Shown here in pieces: positions 26,864 to 35,537 of a stretch of DNA of 64,000 nt; within the stretch, counting starts at the first letter, position 1; each line of letters begins with the position of its first letter. The notes under the pieces are model-generated. The model ran no database searches. It worked only from the letters and a program-made list of their open reading frames with translations, and had not been told where the DNA came from. The DNA is from Kribbella italica (GTDB lineage: Bacteria > Actinomycetota > Actinomycetes > Propionibacteriales > Kribbellaceae). A program made the translations under genes and the position numbers. The stretch is from NCBI RefSeq assembly GCF_014205135.1, contig NZ_JACHMY010000001.1, forward strand, positions 4,898,001 through 4,962,000. The letters run 5' to 3'.

Positions 26864-27781
26864 CTACTGGTACAGCGAGCCGGTGTTCACGACCGGCTGG
26901 GCATCACGGTCGCCGCACAGCACCACCAGCAGGTTGCTGACCATGGTCGCCTTGCGCTCCTCGTCGAGGTCGACCACGTTGTTCTCCGACAGCCGGTCCA
27001 GCGCGAGCTCGACCATGCCGACCGCGCCCTCGACGATCCGGGCCCGGGCCGCCACGATCGCGCCGGCCTGCTGGCGGCGCAGCATCGCCTGGGCGATCTC
27101 CGGCGCGTACGCCAGGTGGGTGATCCGGGACTCGATCACGTGCACGCCGGCCGCCTGGACGCGGACGCCGATCTCGGTCGACAAGGTCTCGGTGATCTCG
27201 TCGGTGCTGTCGCGCAGCGACAGGCCGCCTTCCTCGGTGTGCACGTCGTACGGGTAGGAGTTGGCGATGTGCCGGACCGCGGTCTCGGTCTGGATCGCGA
27301 CGAACTCGACGAAGTCGTCCACCTCGAACAGCGCCTGCGCGGTGTCCTCGACCTGCCAGACCACCACCGCGGCGATCTCGATCGGGTTGCCGTCGGCATC
27401 GTTGACCTTGGCAACGGCCGTCTCGTGGTTGCGGATCCGGGTCGAGACCGGCTGCCGGACCGAGATCGGGTTCACCCAGCGCAGGCCGTCGGTGCGGATC
27501 GTCCCGGCGTACCGGCCGAGGATCTGCAGCACTCGCGCCCGGCCGGGCGACACCGGTGTCAGGCCGGCGGCCAGGATCACGCCGGCCACGAACAGCACGG
27601 AGGACACGATGATCAGTGCCAGGTTCTCTCCGCTGATCCCCACGATGAAGAGCACCACCGCGGCGATCACCAGCACGAGCGAGAGGCCGAGGACCGGCCA
27701 GCCGTTCAGGTCGCGTGCTGAGCGTTCGGTCACCTTGGGCTTGGGCATTTCCACCATCACGTCGACGTCAGCAGTCATCAT
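26864..27781 (-). CDS. SPFH/Band 7 (stomatin-prohibitin-like) membrane protein
   Basis: This 305-residue protein has two adjacent hydrophobic segments (VLGLSLVLVIAAVVLFIVGI and ALIIVSSVLFVAGVILAAG) followed by a complete Band 7 domain (PVSPGRARVLQILGRYAGTI through GVRVQAAGVHVIESRITHL). It ends with the helical AEIAQAMLRRQQA-like oligomerisation region. Such proteins form rings that organise membrane microdomains. ATG 27781 lies 6 bases after GGAGGAG. It heads the operon with a ribbon-helix-helix protein and GPP34. The upstream palindrome TGATATCA (27822-27829) may be an operator. Confidence 0.9.
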   Translation of the reverse strand: MMTADVDVMVEMPKPKVTERSARDLNGWPVLGLSLVLVIAAVVLFIVGISGENLALIIVSSVLFVAGVILAAGLTPVSPGRARVLQILGRYAGTIRTDGLRWVNPISVRQPVSTRIRNHETAVAKVNDADGNPIEIAAVVVWQVEDTAQALFEVDDFVEFVAIQTETAVRHIANSYPYDVHTEEGGLSLRDSTDEITETLSTEIGVRVQAAGVHVIESRITHLAYAPEIAQAMLRRQQAGAIVAARARIVEGAVGMVELALDRLSENNVVDLDEERKATMVSNLLVVLCGDRDAQPVVNTGSLYQ

Positions 27782-27860
27782 CCACACTCCTCCGGGGTTC
27801 GATGTCTCGAAGGTAGCATAGTGATATCAGTTTTTGGAAGGGGGCTGGTGGGGGGTGGTG

Positions 27861-27962
27861 GGGAATGGGTCTAAGGGAAGGACAGGGAAGGAAAGGAGGG
27901 GAGGGCGGGGGGGGAATGGGTCAAAGGGAAAGACAGGGAAGGAAAGGAGGGGAGGGCGGGGG
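27861..27962 (+). repeat. 51-bp purine-rich tandem duplication (G-tract DNA)
   Basis: A 51-base unit beginning GGGAATGGGT at 27861 repeats from 27912 with few changes. The plus strand is almost pure G and A with many GGG/GGGG runs, so it could fold into G-quadruplexes; the minus strand is matching C-rich. It lies in the 260-base gap between the SPFH promoter and the end of pabC. Both strands show open frames here, but they are low-complexity artefacts. Confidence 0.8.
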
Positions 27963-28041
27963 GATGGGGGAGAAGGTGGAGGGGGTCGGGGGCTGGTATT
28001 TGGTGGGCTTCGGGGGGTAGCCGGGGGTGGCTGATGGGCTG

Positions 28042-28746
28042 TCAGTTGATGGGGCGGGCCAGGGCGGTGAGGGCTTGTTGCCAGTTGGTGGCTGCGGAGG
28101 CGGGGAGCGGGTCGATCGGGCCGTCGTGCCAGGCGTGGACGGGGCGGATGCCGTGGAGGGCGTTGAGGAGCCAGAGCTCGTCGACCTCGGCGAGGTCCTC
28201 GGGGCGGCGGGCGGTCTCGGCGACCTCGACGCCTCGAGCGATCGCCAGGTCCCGGACCAGGTGGGCGGTGACCGACGGGAGGAACGGGCGGTCGGACGGC
28301 GGGAAGTGGAGGGTGTCGCCTTCCCACCAGGCAAGGGCGGAGTACGCCGCTTCGACGGCGATGCCGTCGGGGTCCATCAGGAGGACCTCGTCGGCGCCGC
28401 AGTCGGCGGCGGCCTCGGCCTTCAGGGCGCCGAGCGCTTCGAGGTCGGGGCCTTTGACCAACGGCTGGGTCCGCGGATCGGCGCCGCTGTGGACGGCGAT
28501 CCGGATGCGGCCGCCCTGGGTAGGGGCCGGACGCAACTGAACGGCCAGTCCCGCCGCGGACAGCTCGAAGCGGGGGAACCACCGGCCGAAGGCGGGGAAC
28601 CGGCCGACCTGGTCGTCGAAGAACGCTCCCGCCCCGGACTCCCCCAGCGCGGCACACGACGTGGCGAACCGCTCGCGGTGCAGGTCCAGTCCCCGGACCT
28701 GCCCGTTGTGCACGAGAAACGAATCGGCGACCAGCACGGAGTTCAC
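28042..28746 (-). CDS. pabC: 4-amino-4-deoxychorismate lyase / class IV aminotransferase
   Basis: This 234-residue fold-type IV PLP enzyme should release 4-aminobenzoate from aminodeoxychorismate for folate synthesis. The N-terminus (NSVLVADSFLVHNGQVRGLDLH) and the PLP-site stretch ADEVLLMDPDG fit the family. The active-site lysine is plausibly in the VKGPDLEALG region. The start is GTG 28746, overlapping the pabB stop as GTGA. A much longer open frame exists upstream in this frame, but it runs antiparallel through the pabB code and is not real. Other class IV aminotransferases are possible, but the pabB coupling decides it. Confidence 0.86.
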   Translation of the reverse strand: MNSVLVADSFLVHNGQVRGLDLHRERFATSCAALGESGAGAFFDDQVGRFPAFGRWFPRFELSAAGLAVQLRPAPTQGGRIRIAVHSGADPRTQPLVKGPDLEALGALKAEAAADCGADEVLLMDPDGIAVEAAYSALAWWEGDTLHFPPSDRPFLPSVTAHLVRDLAIARGVEVAETARRPEDLAEVDELWLLNALHGIRPVHAWHDGPIDPLPASAATNWQQALTALARPIN

Positions 28747-30101
28747 CCCGACCTTCCCAGCGTTGCGGCGGCTTTCAGCACCATCTCGTCGTACTCGTCG
28801 GCCGGATCGGAGTCGAGCACGATCGCCCCGCCCGCGCCGATCACGGTCTCGTGCGGGGTCAGGACGGCGGTCCGGATCACCACGCTCAGGTCGGCCCGCC
28901 CGTCGACGGTCAGGTAACCGAGCGCGCCGGAGTACACCCCGCGCGCACTCGACTCCAGCCCGTCGAGGATCTCCATCGTGCGGATCTTCGGTGCCCCGGT
29001 CATCGATCCCGGCGGGAAGCAGGCCCGTACGGCGGCCACCGCGTCCACGCCGTCGCGCAGCTTGCCGCGGACGGTGGTGACGAGCTGGTGCACGGTTTGG
29101 TAGCTCTCGACAACCATCAGCTGCGGGACCTGGACCGTGCCCGGTTCGCTGACCCGGCCGAGGTCGTTGCGGATCAGGTCGACGATCATCAGGTTCTCGG
29201 CGCGGGTCTTCTCGTCCTCGGCCAGCGCCTTCGCGACCAGCTTGTCGTACGCCGGGTCGTCCGACCGGGGCGCGGTGCCCTTGATCGGCCGGCACTCGGC
29301 CCACCCGTCGCCGTCGACCGCGAGGAACCGCTCCGGCGACGAACTGGCGATCGCGAGCTCGCCGTACCGGAGGAAGGCCGAGTACGGCGCCGGGTTGGTC
29401 GCGCGCTGCCACAGGTAGAAGTCGAGCGGCTCGGGGACGGGTGGGAGGCGGACGCGGTTGGTCAGGCAGACCTCGTAGGTCTCGCCGGCCTCGAGCGCGG
29501 CCATGCAGGCGTCGATCCCGGCCAGGTACGTCGCGCGGTCCTGCTCCAGGTGCTGCTCGACGTCGAGCAGCGAGATCGCCGGTGGGTCGACCCAGCCCAT
29601 CCACCACGAGGCCGCGGCCGATGAAGCCTGATCGAGCCAGGCCACAGCGGCGGCGTCGTCCGGCGCGTGGACCGCAACCAGGTACGAGCGATCCCGGTCG
29701 TGGTCGATGACGACGAACCGGTTGGCCCAGATCCACAGGGCGTCCGGAGTCTGCGCTTCGTACGCCGCGACGCCGCCGGTCAGCGACTTGAGCTCGTAGC
29801 CGAAATACCCGACGTACCCACCGTTGAAGACCTGGGAAAGCTCGGCCGGGCCGTCGGTCAGGCGGTCGGCGAGGCGGGCCTGCAGCTCGGCGAAGACGTC
29901 CCCGTCGGCGACGTCCCGGACGATCACCTCGGCGTCCGGCCCGGCGCTCGTCCCGAGCACGGAGATCCGCCGCGGCGACCGGTCGGTGAGGCTGCCGTCG
30001 AGCCAGAACGCGACCGGCTCGGCGGCGAACAGCTCCCGGTAGACCGACTCGCCACCGAAAGCGTGATCGACCGAGCGAACGGACCAGGTCAGAGCGGGCA
30101 C
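28743..30101 (-). CDS. pabB: Aminodeoxychorismate synthase component I
   Basis: This 452-residue chorismate-binding enzyme has an N-terminal domain (about 1-190) and the catalytic domain with YEVCLTNR, IKGTAPR, AENLMIVDLIRNDLGRVS and GSMTGAPKIRTMEILDGLE. It aminates chorismate with ammonia from a PabA glutaminase (not encoded here) to give aminodeoxychorismate, which PabC converts to 4-aminobenzoate. The PIKGTA motif, with its lysine, separates PabB from anthranilate synthase. GTG start at 30101; the stop overlaps pabC. Confidence 0.93.
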   Translation of the reverse strand: MPALTWSVRSVDHAFGGESVYRELFAAEPVAFWLDGSLTDRSPRRISVLGTSAGPDAEVIVRDVADGDVFAELQARLADRLTDGPAELSQVFNGGYVGYFGYELKSLTGGVAAYEAQTPDALWIWANRFVVIDHDRDRSYLVAVHAPDDAAAVAWLDQASSAAASWWMGWVDPPAISLLDVEQHLEQDRATYLAGIDACMAALEAGETYEVCLTNRVRLPPVPEPLDFYLWQRATNPAPYSAFLRYGELAIASSSPERFLAVDGDGWAECRPIKGTAPRSDDPAYDKLVAKALAEDEKTRAENLMIVDLIRNDLGRVSEPGTVQVPQLMVVESYQTVHQLVTTVRGKLRDGVDAVAAVRACFPPGSMTGAPKIRTMEILDGLESSARGVYSGALGYLTVDGRADLSVVIRTAVLTPHETVIGAGGAIVLDSDPADEYDEMVLKAAATLGRSG

Positions 30102-30143
30102 AGCAGAACGGTACCTACTGGTCAGGCCCAGCAGTGAGTGGTC

Positions 30144-30917
30144 TCAGCCGAGAGCCAGCGTGGTCCGCATCGCGGTGATGCGGCGGATCGGGATCGCGAT
30201 CTCGAGACCGTCCCGGTCGTGGGCGCGCTGGGCCATCCAGGCCGCGGTCTGCTCGCGCCGCTTCTGCGACGTACCGGGCAGGTAGAGCGCGCCGACCATC
30301 CGCCGGGCGTCGTCGATGCTGCGGACCGTGTAGACGTACCGCTCGCGCTGGCTCTCCATCACGATGAAGCCGGCCTCGCGCAGTTGCTCCTTCAGCCCGG
30401 TGATCTCCCCGCCGGCCGGGAACTGCGGCCGCGACCGCAGCCGGGTCGTCAGTCCGGTCAGCGTCCGCAGGTCACCGCGGCGCAGCGGCCGCACCGCCGG
30501 GATCGTCGCGGCGAGCACTCCCCCACGCCGCAGCACGCGCGCAGCCTCGGCCAGTACGTCGGGCAGCGGCTGCAGCACCATCAGGCCCATCGAGCAGGTG
30601 ACGACGTCGAAGGCCTCGTTCGCGAACGGCAGGTGCAGCGCGTCCGCCTGCACCTTCGGACCGGGTGCGCCGTCGAGCTGGATCGCGTTGCTGTCGACGC
30701 CCACCACCCAGCGCCCGTACAGCTCACGGGCGACCGGGCCGTTGCCGCAGGCGAGGTCCAGGACCCGCCTGGCCTCCCCCGACACAGCGCGGACGAGCCA
30801 GCGGTACGGCGTGTGGTCGCCTGCTACCGCCCGGGACAGCAGGGCTTCCGTACTGCCCGGGGTGGCGGAGTGGAACTCCCGCAGATACCCGGGCCAGTCG
30901 ATCTGGTTCTCTGACAT
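30144..30917 (-). CDS. Class I SAM-dependent methyltransferase
   Basis: This 257-residue Methyltransf_11-type enzyme has SAM motif I VLDLACGNGPVAREL (near residue 55), acidic loop GVDSNAIQL, motif II region DALHLPFANEAFDVVTCSMGLM and VLRRGGVL. It methylates a small molecule or lipid; the substrate cannot be inferred. It starts with ATG 30917 and stands alone between pabB and ideR with no operon partner. Confidence 0.9.
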   Translation of the reverse strand: MSENQIDWPGYLREFHSATPGSTEALLSRAVAGDHTPYRWLVRAVSGEARRVLDLACGNGPVARELYGRWVVGVDSNAIQLDGAPGPKVQADALHLPFANEAFDVVTCSMGLMVLQPLPDVLAEAARVLRRGGVLAATIPAVRPLRRGDLRTLTGLTTRLRSRPQFPAGGEITGLKEQLREAGFIVMESQRERYVYTVRSIDDARRMVGALYLPGTSQKRREQTAAWMAQRAHDRDGLEIAIPIRRITAMRTTLALG

Positions 30918-31004
30918 CGCGGACAGACGTTACCCCGTGGCCACAGCCTGTACATCATCGAGCGCAGGCAGTGGCCACTTTCTTGACACGGAACTGACCA
31001 GAAC

Positions 31005-31718
31005 TCAGACCAGCGAGACGAAGATGTGCCCCGCGGTCTCGTCGCTGATCACACCGCCGGCGTCCCGGCTGCCGACCAGGACACCCTCGGCGTCCAGCAT
31101 CGAGTCGACCTCGCGGCCCGGCAGCGCGCCGGCCCGGCGCAGCACGGCCATCGCGAAGTCGTCGGTCTGCACCGGCTCGGCGATCCGCCGGACCAGCACC
31201 CGGACGGCCGCACCGGTCGCCTGGTCGAGCACCTTGTCCAGCGGCTCGACGCCGTCGCGGAACTCGCCGATCGGCGTCGCGAGGCTCTCCTTGTGCAGCT
31301 CCTCCAGGCCCGGGATCGGGTTGCCGTACGGCGACTCGGTCGGGTTGTCGAGGATCTTCATCAGCCGGAGCTCGACGGCGTCGCTCATCACGTGCTCCCA
31401 GCGGCAGGCCTCGGCGTGCACGTCCTCCCACTCGAGGCCGATCACGTCGACCAGCAGCCGCTCGGCCAGCCGGTGCTTGCGCATCACCCGGGTGGCCTGC
31501 ATGCGGCCCACGTCGGTGAGCTCCAGGTGCCGGTCGCCCTCGACCGTGACCAGACCGTCGCGCTCCATCCGCGCCACCGTCTGGCTGACCGTTGGTCCGG
31601 ACTGGTGCAGGCGCTCGGCGATCCGCGCGCGCAGGGGCAGGATGCCCTCTTCTTCCAGCTCGTAGATGGTCCGCAGGTACATCTCGGTGGTATCGATCAG
31701 CTCGCTCACGACAACCAT
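31005..31718 (-). CDS. ideR: Iron-dependent repressor IdeR/DmdR (DtxR family)
   Basis: This 237-residue repressor has an N-terminal winged helix ([47 protein letters not shown]) and a metal/dimer domain with [17 protein letters not shown]-terminal SH3-like domain (about 150-237) completes the IdeR type rather than the shorter MntR. With Fe2+ it should shut off iron uptake, including the importer at 1-5 kb. ATG 31718 is annotated; GTG 31709 (SELIDTTEM) matches the usual family start about as well. An iron-box-like sequence lies just upstream, which suggests autoregulation. Confidence 0.93.
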   Translation of the reverse strand: MVVVSELIDTTEMYLRTIYELEEEGILPLRARIAERLHQSGPTVSQTVARMERDGLVTVEGDRHLELTDVGRMQATRVMRKHRLAERLLVDVIGLEWEDVHAEACRWEHVMSDAVELRLMKILDNPTESPYGNPIPGLEELHKESLATPIGEFRDGVEPLDKVLDQATGAAVRVLVRRIAEPVQTDDFAMAVLRRAGALPGREVDSMLDAEGVLVGSRDAGGVISDETAGHIFVSLV

Positions 31719-31728
31719 TCTCGCCTAC

Positions 31729-31747
31729 CCAGGCAAGCCTTACCCAA
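31729..31747 (-). promoter_or_regulatory. Weak iron-box-like sequence upstream of ideR
   Basis: TTGGGTAAGGCTTGCCTGG (minus strand) matches the 19-bp iron box at 13 of 19 positions and lies 10 bases before the ATG of ideR. It is weaker than the importer's box, which fits mild autoregulation. Confidence 0.5.
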
Positions 31748-31817
31748 TCGGCGGGCGGATCCGGTCATTGAAGGTTCAAGCTCACTTCAAAGTTGTTCAT
31801 CGGCAAGACTGGCCCTG

Positions 31818-33131
31818 ATGACTGCATTGATGTGGTTCAGGCGTGATCTGAGGCTGACGGACAACCCGGCTCTGCTGGAGGCGGTGCGGGCCGGGAACGG
31901 GCAGGTGTGTGGGCTCTTCGTGCTCGACGCGGCCCTCTGGGACGCGGCCGGTGATCCGCGACGCGACCACCTGATCAGCTCGCTGAAGAGCCTGCGGGAC
32001 TCGATGGACGGCAAGCTCGTGGTCCGGCGTGGCGATCCGGCGAAGATCGTTCCCGACCTGGCGGCCGATCTCGGCGCGGACAGTGTGCACATCGCTGCGG
32101 ACTACGGCCCGTACGGCGGACGCCGCGACGACGCGGTGGAGAAGGCGCTCGACTGTCCGCTGGTGACCACCGGTTCGGCGTACGCGATCGCACCCGGACG
32201 AGTGCTGAACGGGTCCGGCCGGTCGTACCAGGTGTTCACGCCGTACTTCCGCGCCTGGCTCGAGCACGGCTGGCGGCAGCCCGTCGACGCACCGGACGAC
32301 GTCGAGTGGATCGGCAAACAGGGCGACGCGCTGCCGAAGAGCGAGCCGGTGGACGACGCCGGTGAGCGAGCGGCGCGCGCGCACTGGCAGAACTGGCTGG
32401 AGACCGTCGCGGACTACGACGACGAGCGCGACCGGCCCGACCTGGACAGCACGTCGCGGATGTCGGTCCCGCTGAAGTACGGCGAAGTCCATCCCCGCAC
32501 GATGCTCGCCGATCTCGCCCGCCTGCGCAGCAAGGGCGCCGAGGCGTACCGGCGCGAGCTGGCGTGGCGCGAGTTCTGCGCCGATCTGCTGCACCGGAAC
32601 CCGCACGCGGCGTGGAAGCCGCTGCGGTCCGAGTTCGAGAAGATGGACTACGACGAGCCGGACGACGCGTTCACCGCGTGGTGCGAAGGGAAGACCGGCT
32701 ACCCGGTCGTCGACGCGGGGATGCGCCAGTTGGCCGAGTCCGGCTTCATGCACAACCGGATCCGGATGGTCGTCGCTTCCTTCCTGGTCAAGGATCTGCA
32801 CGTCCACTGGAAGTACGGCGCGCGGTGGTTCATGAAGACGCTGCGGGACGGCGACCTGGCCTCGAACAGCCTGAACTGGCAGTGGGTCGCCGGCTGCGGC
32901 GCCGACGCGTCGCCGTACTTCCGGATCTTCAACCCGATCACGCAGGGCAAGAAGTTCGACCCCGACGGCGCCTACGTCCGCCGCTGGGTTCCGGAGCTGG
33001 CCGGCCTCGACGGCAAGAAGGTCCACGAGCCCTGGCTGCTGCCCGACCCGCCCGAGGACTACCCGGCGCCGATCGTCGACCACGCCGAGGCCCGGCAGGA
33101 GTCCCTGCGCCGCTACGCCGCGATCAAGTAG
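31818..33131 (+). CDS. phr: Deoxyribodipyrimidine photolyase (cryptochrome/photolyase family)
   Basis: This 437-residue light-driven repair enzyme has an antenna-binding Rossmann domain (MTALMWFRRDLRLTDNPAL at the N-terminus) and a C-terminal FAD domain with WREFCADLLHRNP, TGYPVVDAGMRQL, FMHNRIRMVVASFLVKDL and the ASNSLNWQWVAG to DASPYFRIFNP block. It splits cyclobutane pyrimidine dimers using blue light. ATG 31818 gives the standard family N-terminus; the frame is open much further upstream, but that part is antisense to ideR. It stands as a single gene divergent from ideR. Confidence 0.95.
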   Translation: MTALMWFRRDLRLTDNPALLEAVRAGNGQVCGLFVLDAALWDAAGDPRRDHLISSLKSLRDSMDGKLVVRRGDPAKIVPDLAADLGADSVHIAADYGPYGGRRDDAVEKALDCPLVTTGSAYAIAPGRVLNGSGRSYQVFTPYFRAWLEHGWRQPVDAPDDVEWIGKQGDALPKSEPVDDAGERAARAHWQNWLETVADYDDERDRPDLDSTSRMSVPLKYGEVHPRTMLADLARLRSKGAEAYRRELAWREFCADLLHRNPHAAWKPLRSEFEKMDYDEPDDAFTAWCEGKTGYPVVDAGMRQLAESGFMHNRIRMVVASFLVKDLHVHWKYGARWFMKTLRDGDLASNSLNWQWVAGCGADASPYFRIFNPITQGKKFDPDGAYVRRWVPELAGLDGKKVHEPWLLPDPPEDYPAPIVDHAEARQESLRRYAAIK

Positions 33132-33142
33132 CCGACCAGGCC

Positions 33143-33173
33143 TTGACCGCGGGATCTTCTCTGCCCCTATAGT
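33143..33173 (+). promoter_or_regulatory. Promoter of the GntR/ABC operon with CTAG half-sites
   Basis: TTGACC (33143-33148) and TATAGT (33168-33173) are separated by 19 bases. Just downstream CTAGGTAACTAG (33175-33186) carries two CTAG half-sites 4 bases apart, a likely binding site for the GntR protein encoded next. Confidence 0.6.
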
Positions 33174-33202
33174 ACTAGGTAACTAGATCAATGGGGTGAC
33201 AG

Positions 33203-33595
33203 ATGATTGAGTTCCACCTGGACGGGCGGTCGGGGGTCTCGCCGTACCAGCAGGTCGTGCAGCAGGTCCGCAACGCGTTGCGGCTCGGCCTGCTGCGCGA
33301 AGGCGATCAGCTGCCGACCGTGAAGGACGTGGTGGCGAGCCTCGCCATCAACCCGAACACGGTGCTGAAGGCCTACCGCGAGCTGGAGCACGAAGGGCTG
33401 GTGGCGGCGCGGCCGGGACGCGGGACGTTCGTGACCCGGACGCTGACCGACCACAGTCTCGCCGCGCACGGACCGCTGCGCGCGGACCTGCGGCGATGGT
33501 TGTCCAAGGCCCGTAAAGCGGGACTGGACGACGAGAGCATCGAGGCGCTGTTCAAGGCGACGTTTCGGTCCGCCGCTCAGGAGGACATAGCATGA
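33203..33595 (+). CDS. GntR family regulator, YtrA subfamily
   Basis: This 130-residue protein has the winged helix (PYQQVVQQVRNALRLGLLREGDQLPTVKDVV, NPNTVLKAYRELEHEGLVAARPGRGTFV) and a short C-terminal helix, as in the YtrA subfamily. Its stop overlaps the ATG of the ABC ATPase as ATGA. It is the second YtrA-type regulator/ABC exporter set in the window, after that at 22-26 kb. The promoter just upstream carries paired CTAG half-sites. Confidence 0.92.
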   Translation: MIEFHLDGRSGVSPYQQVVQQVRNALRLGLLREGDQLPTVKDVVASLAINPNTVLKAYRELEHEGLVAARPGRGTFVTRTLTDHSLAAHGPLRADLRRWLSKARKAGLDDESIEALFKATFRSAAQEDIA

Positions 33596-34488
33596 CCGCC
33601 GCCCTCCGAGCCCAGGGACTGGGCAAGAAGTACGGCCGGCGCTGGGCGCTGACCGACTGCACGCTCGACCTCCCGGCCGGCCGCGTCGTCGGCCTGGTCG
33701 GCCCGAACGGCGCCGGCAAGAGCACCCTGCTGAACCTGGCCGTCGGCATGCTGACGCCGACCAGCGGCAGCATCGAGGTCCTGGACGCACCGGCCGGCGG
33801 GCCGCAGCTCGCGAAGATCGGGTTCGTCGCGCAGGACACCCCGACGTACAGCAGGTTGTCGGTCGCCGACCACCTCAAGCTCGGCGCGCATCTCAACCCG
33901 GGCTGGGACGATTCCCTGGCCCAGGCAAGGATCCAGCGCCTCGGTCTCGACCCGAAGCAACGCGCCGGCCGGCTGTCCGGCGGTCAGCGCGCGCAGCTCG
34001 CGCTGACGCTGGGCGTCGCGAAACGGCCCGAGCTGCTGATCCTGGACGAGCCCGTCGCGGCGCTCGACCCGCTCGCCCGGCGCGAGTTCCTCCAGGACCT
34101 GATGGAGGCCGTCACCGAGCAGGAGCTGAGCGTCGTCCTGTCCTCGCACCTGGTCTCCGACGTCGAACGGTCCTGCGACTACCTGGTCGTCCTGGTCGAC
34201 TCGCGGGTCCAGATCAGCGGTGACATCGAGACGCTGCTGGCGACGCACTACCGGCTGGTCGGCCCGCGGCGCGACGAGAAGTCGATGCCACAGAACCAGT
34301 ACGTGATCTCGGCCAGCCACACCGACCGCCAGTCCACGTTCCTGATCCGTACCGACGAGCCGGTGCTCGACCCGGCCTGGTCGGTCTCGCAGCTCACGCT
34401 CGAGGACGTCGTGCTCGCCTACATGGGCCGCTCGGCGTCGACGAAGCCCAAGTCCAACGACCGGCCTGTCCTGGAGGTGCAGCGATGA
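33592..34488 (+). CDS. ABC transporter ATP-binding protein
   Basis: This 298-residue export-type ATPase has Walker A GPNGAGKST near residue 43, Q-loop FVAQDTP, signature LSGGQRAQLAL, Walker B LLILDEPVAALD and H-loop LSSHLVSDV. A C-terminal extension of about 80 residues follows the nucleotide domain. It overlaps both neighbours by 4 bases, which places it firmly between the GntR gene and the membrane subunit. The likely role is export or antibiotic sensing; the substrate is unknown. Confidence 0.94.
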   Translation: MTAALRAQGLGKKYGRRWALTDCTLDLPAGRVVGLVGPNGAGKSTLLNLAVGMLTPTSGSIEVLDAPAGGPQLAKIGFVAQDTPTYSRLSVADHLKLGAHLNPGWDDSLAQARIQRLGLDPKQRAGRLSGGQRAQLALTLGVAKRPELLILDEPVAALDPLARREFLQDLMEAVTEQELSVVLSSHLVSDVERSCDYLVVLVDSRVQISGDIETLLATHYRLVGPRRDEKSMPQNQYVISASHTDRQSTFLIRTDEPVLDPAWSVSQLTLEDVVLAYMGRSASTKPKSNDRPVLEVQR

Positions 34489-35537
34489 TCTGGCTGACCT
34501 GGCGGCAGTTCCGCCTGCAGGCGCTGGTGGTCGTCGGCGCGATCGTGCTGCTCGGCGTCTTCCTGGCCGTGACCGGCCCCGGCCTGCTGGACACGTACAA
34601 GCTCCGGCCGGAGGAGTTCCTCAAGCAGATCCAGTTCGACCGGATCAACCAGTACCTGTACGTCGCCGGACAGGCGCTCGTGTACGCCGCTCCCCCGGTG
34701 ATCGGCGCCTTCTGGGGCGCGCCCCTGATCGCCCGCGAGCTGGAGGCGGGAACGCACCGGCTGGTCTGGAACCAGAGCATCACCCGGACCCGCTGGCTGG
34801 TCACGAAGCTGGCCGTCACCGGACTCGGCGCGATGGTCGTCACCGGCCTGCTCAGCCTCGCGGTGACCTGGTGGTCCGACCCGATCGACGACGCGATCGA
34901 CTCGGGTCAGGCGGCCGGAATCTTCAACGTGCCCCGCCTGCTGCCCGCGGTCTTCGGCGCGCGAGGGGTCGTGCCGATCGGCTACGCGGCGTTCGCCTTC
35001 GCGCTCGGGGTCGCCGTCGGGCTGCTCGTCCGGCGCAGTGTGGTCGCGATCGCGATCACCCTGGCCGGCGTGATCGCGCTCCAGATCCTGACGCCGATCC
35101 TGATCCGGCCGCACCTGATGACGCCGGTCGACACGACCGTCGTGGTGACCGCCGAGAACATGCGGGGGCTCCAGCTGTCCGGTCCGGAGGTGAACCCGAC
35201 CGTGCTGCGGGTCGAGGCGAAGCTCCCGGGCGAGGGCAACTGGAAGCTGTCCGAGAACACGGTGAACTCGGCCGGCCAGGTCCAGAAGACCTTGCCGGGC
35301 TACGTCGCCGAGTGCGGCCCGCCCCGGCCGAACGCGACCGCCGAGGAGACCAGGAACCAGCAGCCGATGAGCGCCTGCTTCCAGCGGCTGGCCGACGACG
35401 GGTACAAGCAGCAGATCAGCTACCACCCGCCCAACCACTTCTGGGGTCTGCAGTGGCGGGAGTTCGGCCTGTTCCTGCTGCTCGCGCTCGGCCTGACCGG
35501 CTTCTCCTTCTGGAGGATCCGGCGTGACCTGACCTAG
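34485..35537 (+). CDS. ABC-2-like transporter membrane subunit
   Basis: This 350-residue membrane protein begins MIWLTWRQFRLQALVV with a first helix, then a large loop (about 35-60), and helices such as VYAAPPVIGAFWGAPLIAREL and VGLLVRRSVVAIAITLAGVIAL. A sizeable extracellular domain (about 210-320) precedes the last helix (FGLFLLLALGLTGFSFW). The conserved GTHRLVWNQSITRTRW loop is typical of actinomycete YtrA-operon permeases. Its stop TAG shares CTAG with the stop of the aldolase gene on the other strand. Confidence 0.88.
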   Translation: MIWLTWRQFRLQALVVVGAIVLLGVFLAVTGPGLLDTYKLRPEEFLKQIQFDRINQYLYVAGQALVYAAPPVIGAFWGAPLIARELEAGTHRLVWNQSITRTRWLVTKLAVTGLGAMVVTGLLSLAVTWWSDPIDDAIDSGQAAGIFNVPRLLPAVFGARGVVPIGYAAFAFALGVAVGLLVRRSVVAIAITLAGVIALQILTPILIRPHLMTPVDTTVVVTAENMRGLQLSGPEVNPTVLRVEAKLPGEGNWKLSENTVNSAGQVQKTLPGYVAECGPPRPNATAEETRNQQPMSACFQRLADDGYKQQISYHPPNHFWGLQWREFGLFLLLALGLTGFSFWRIRRDLT

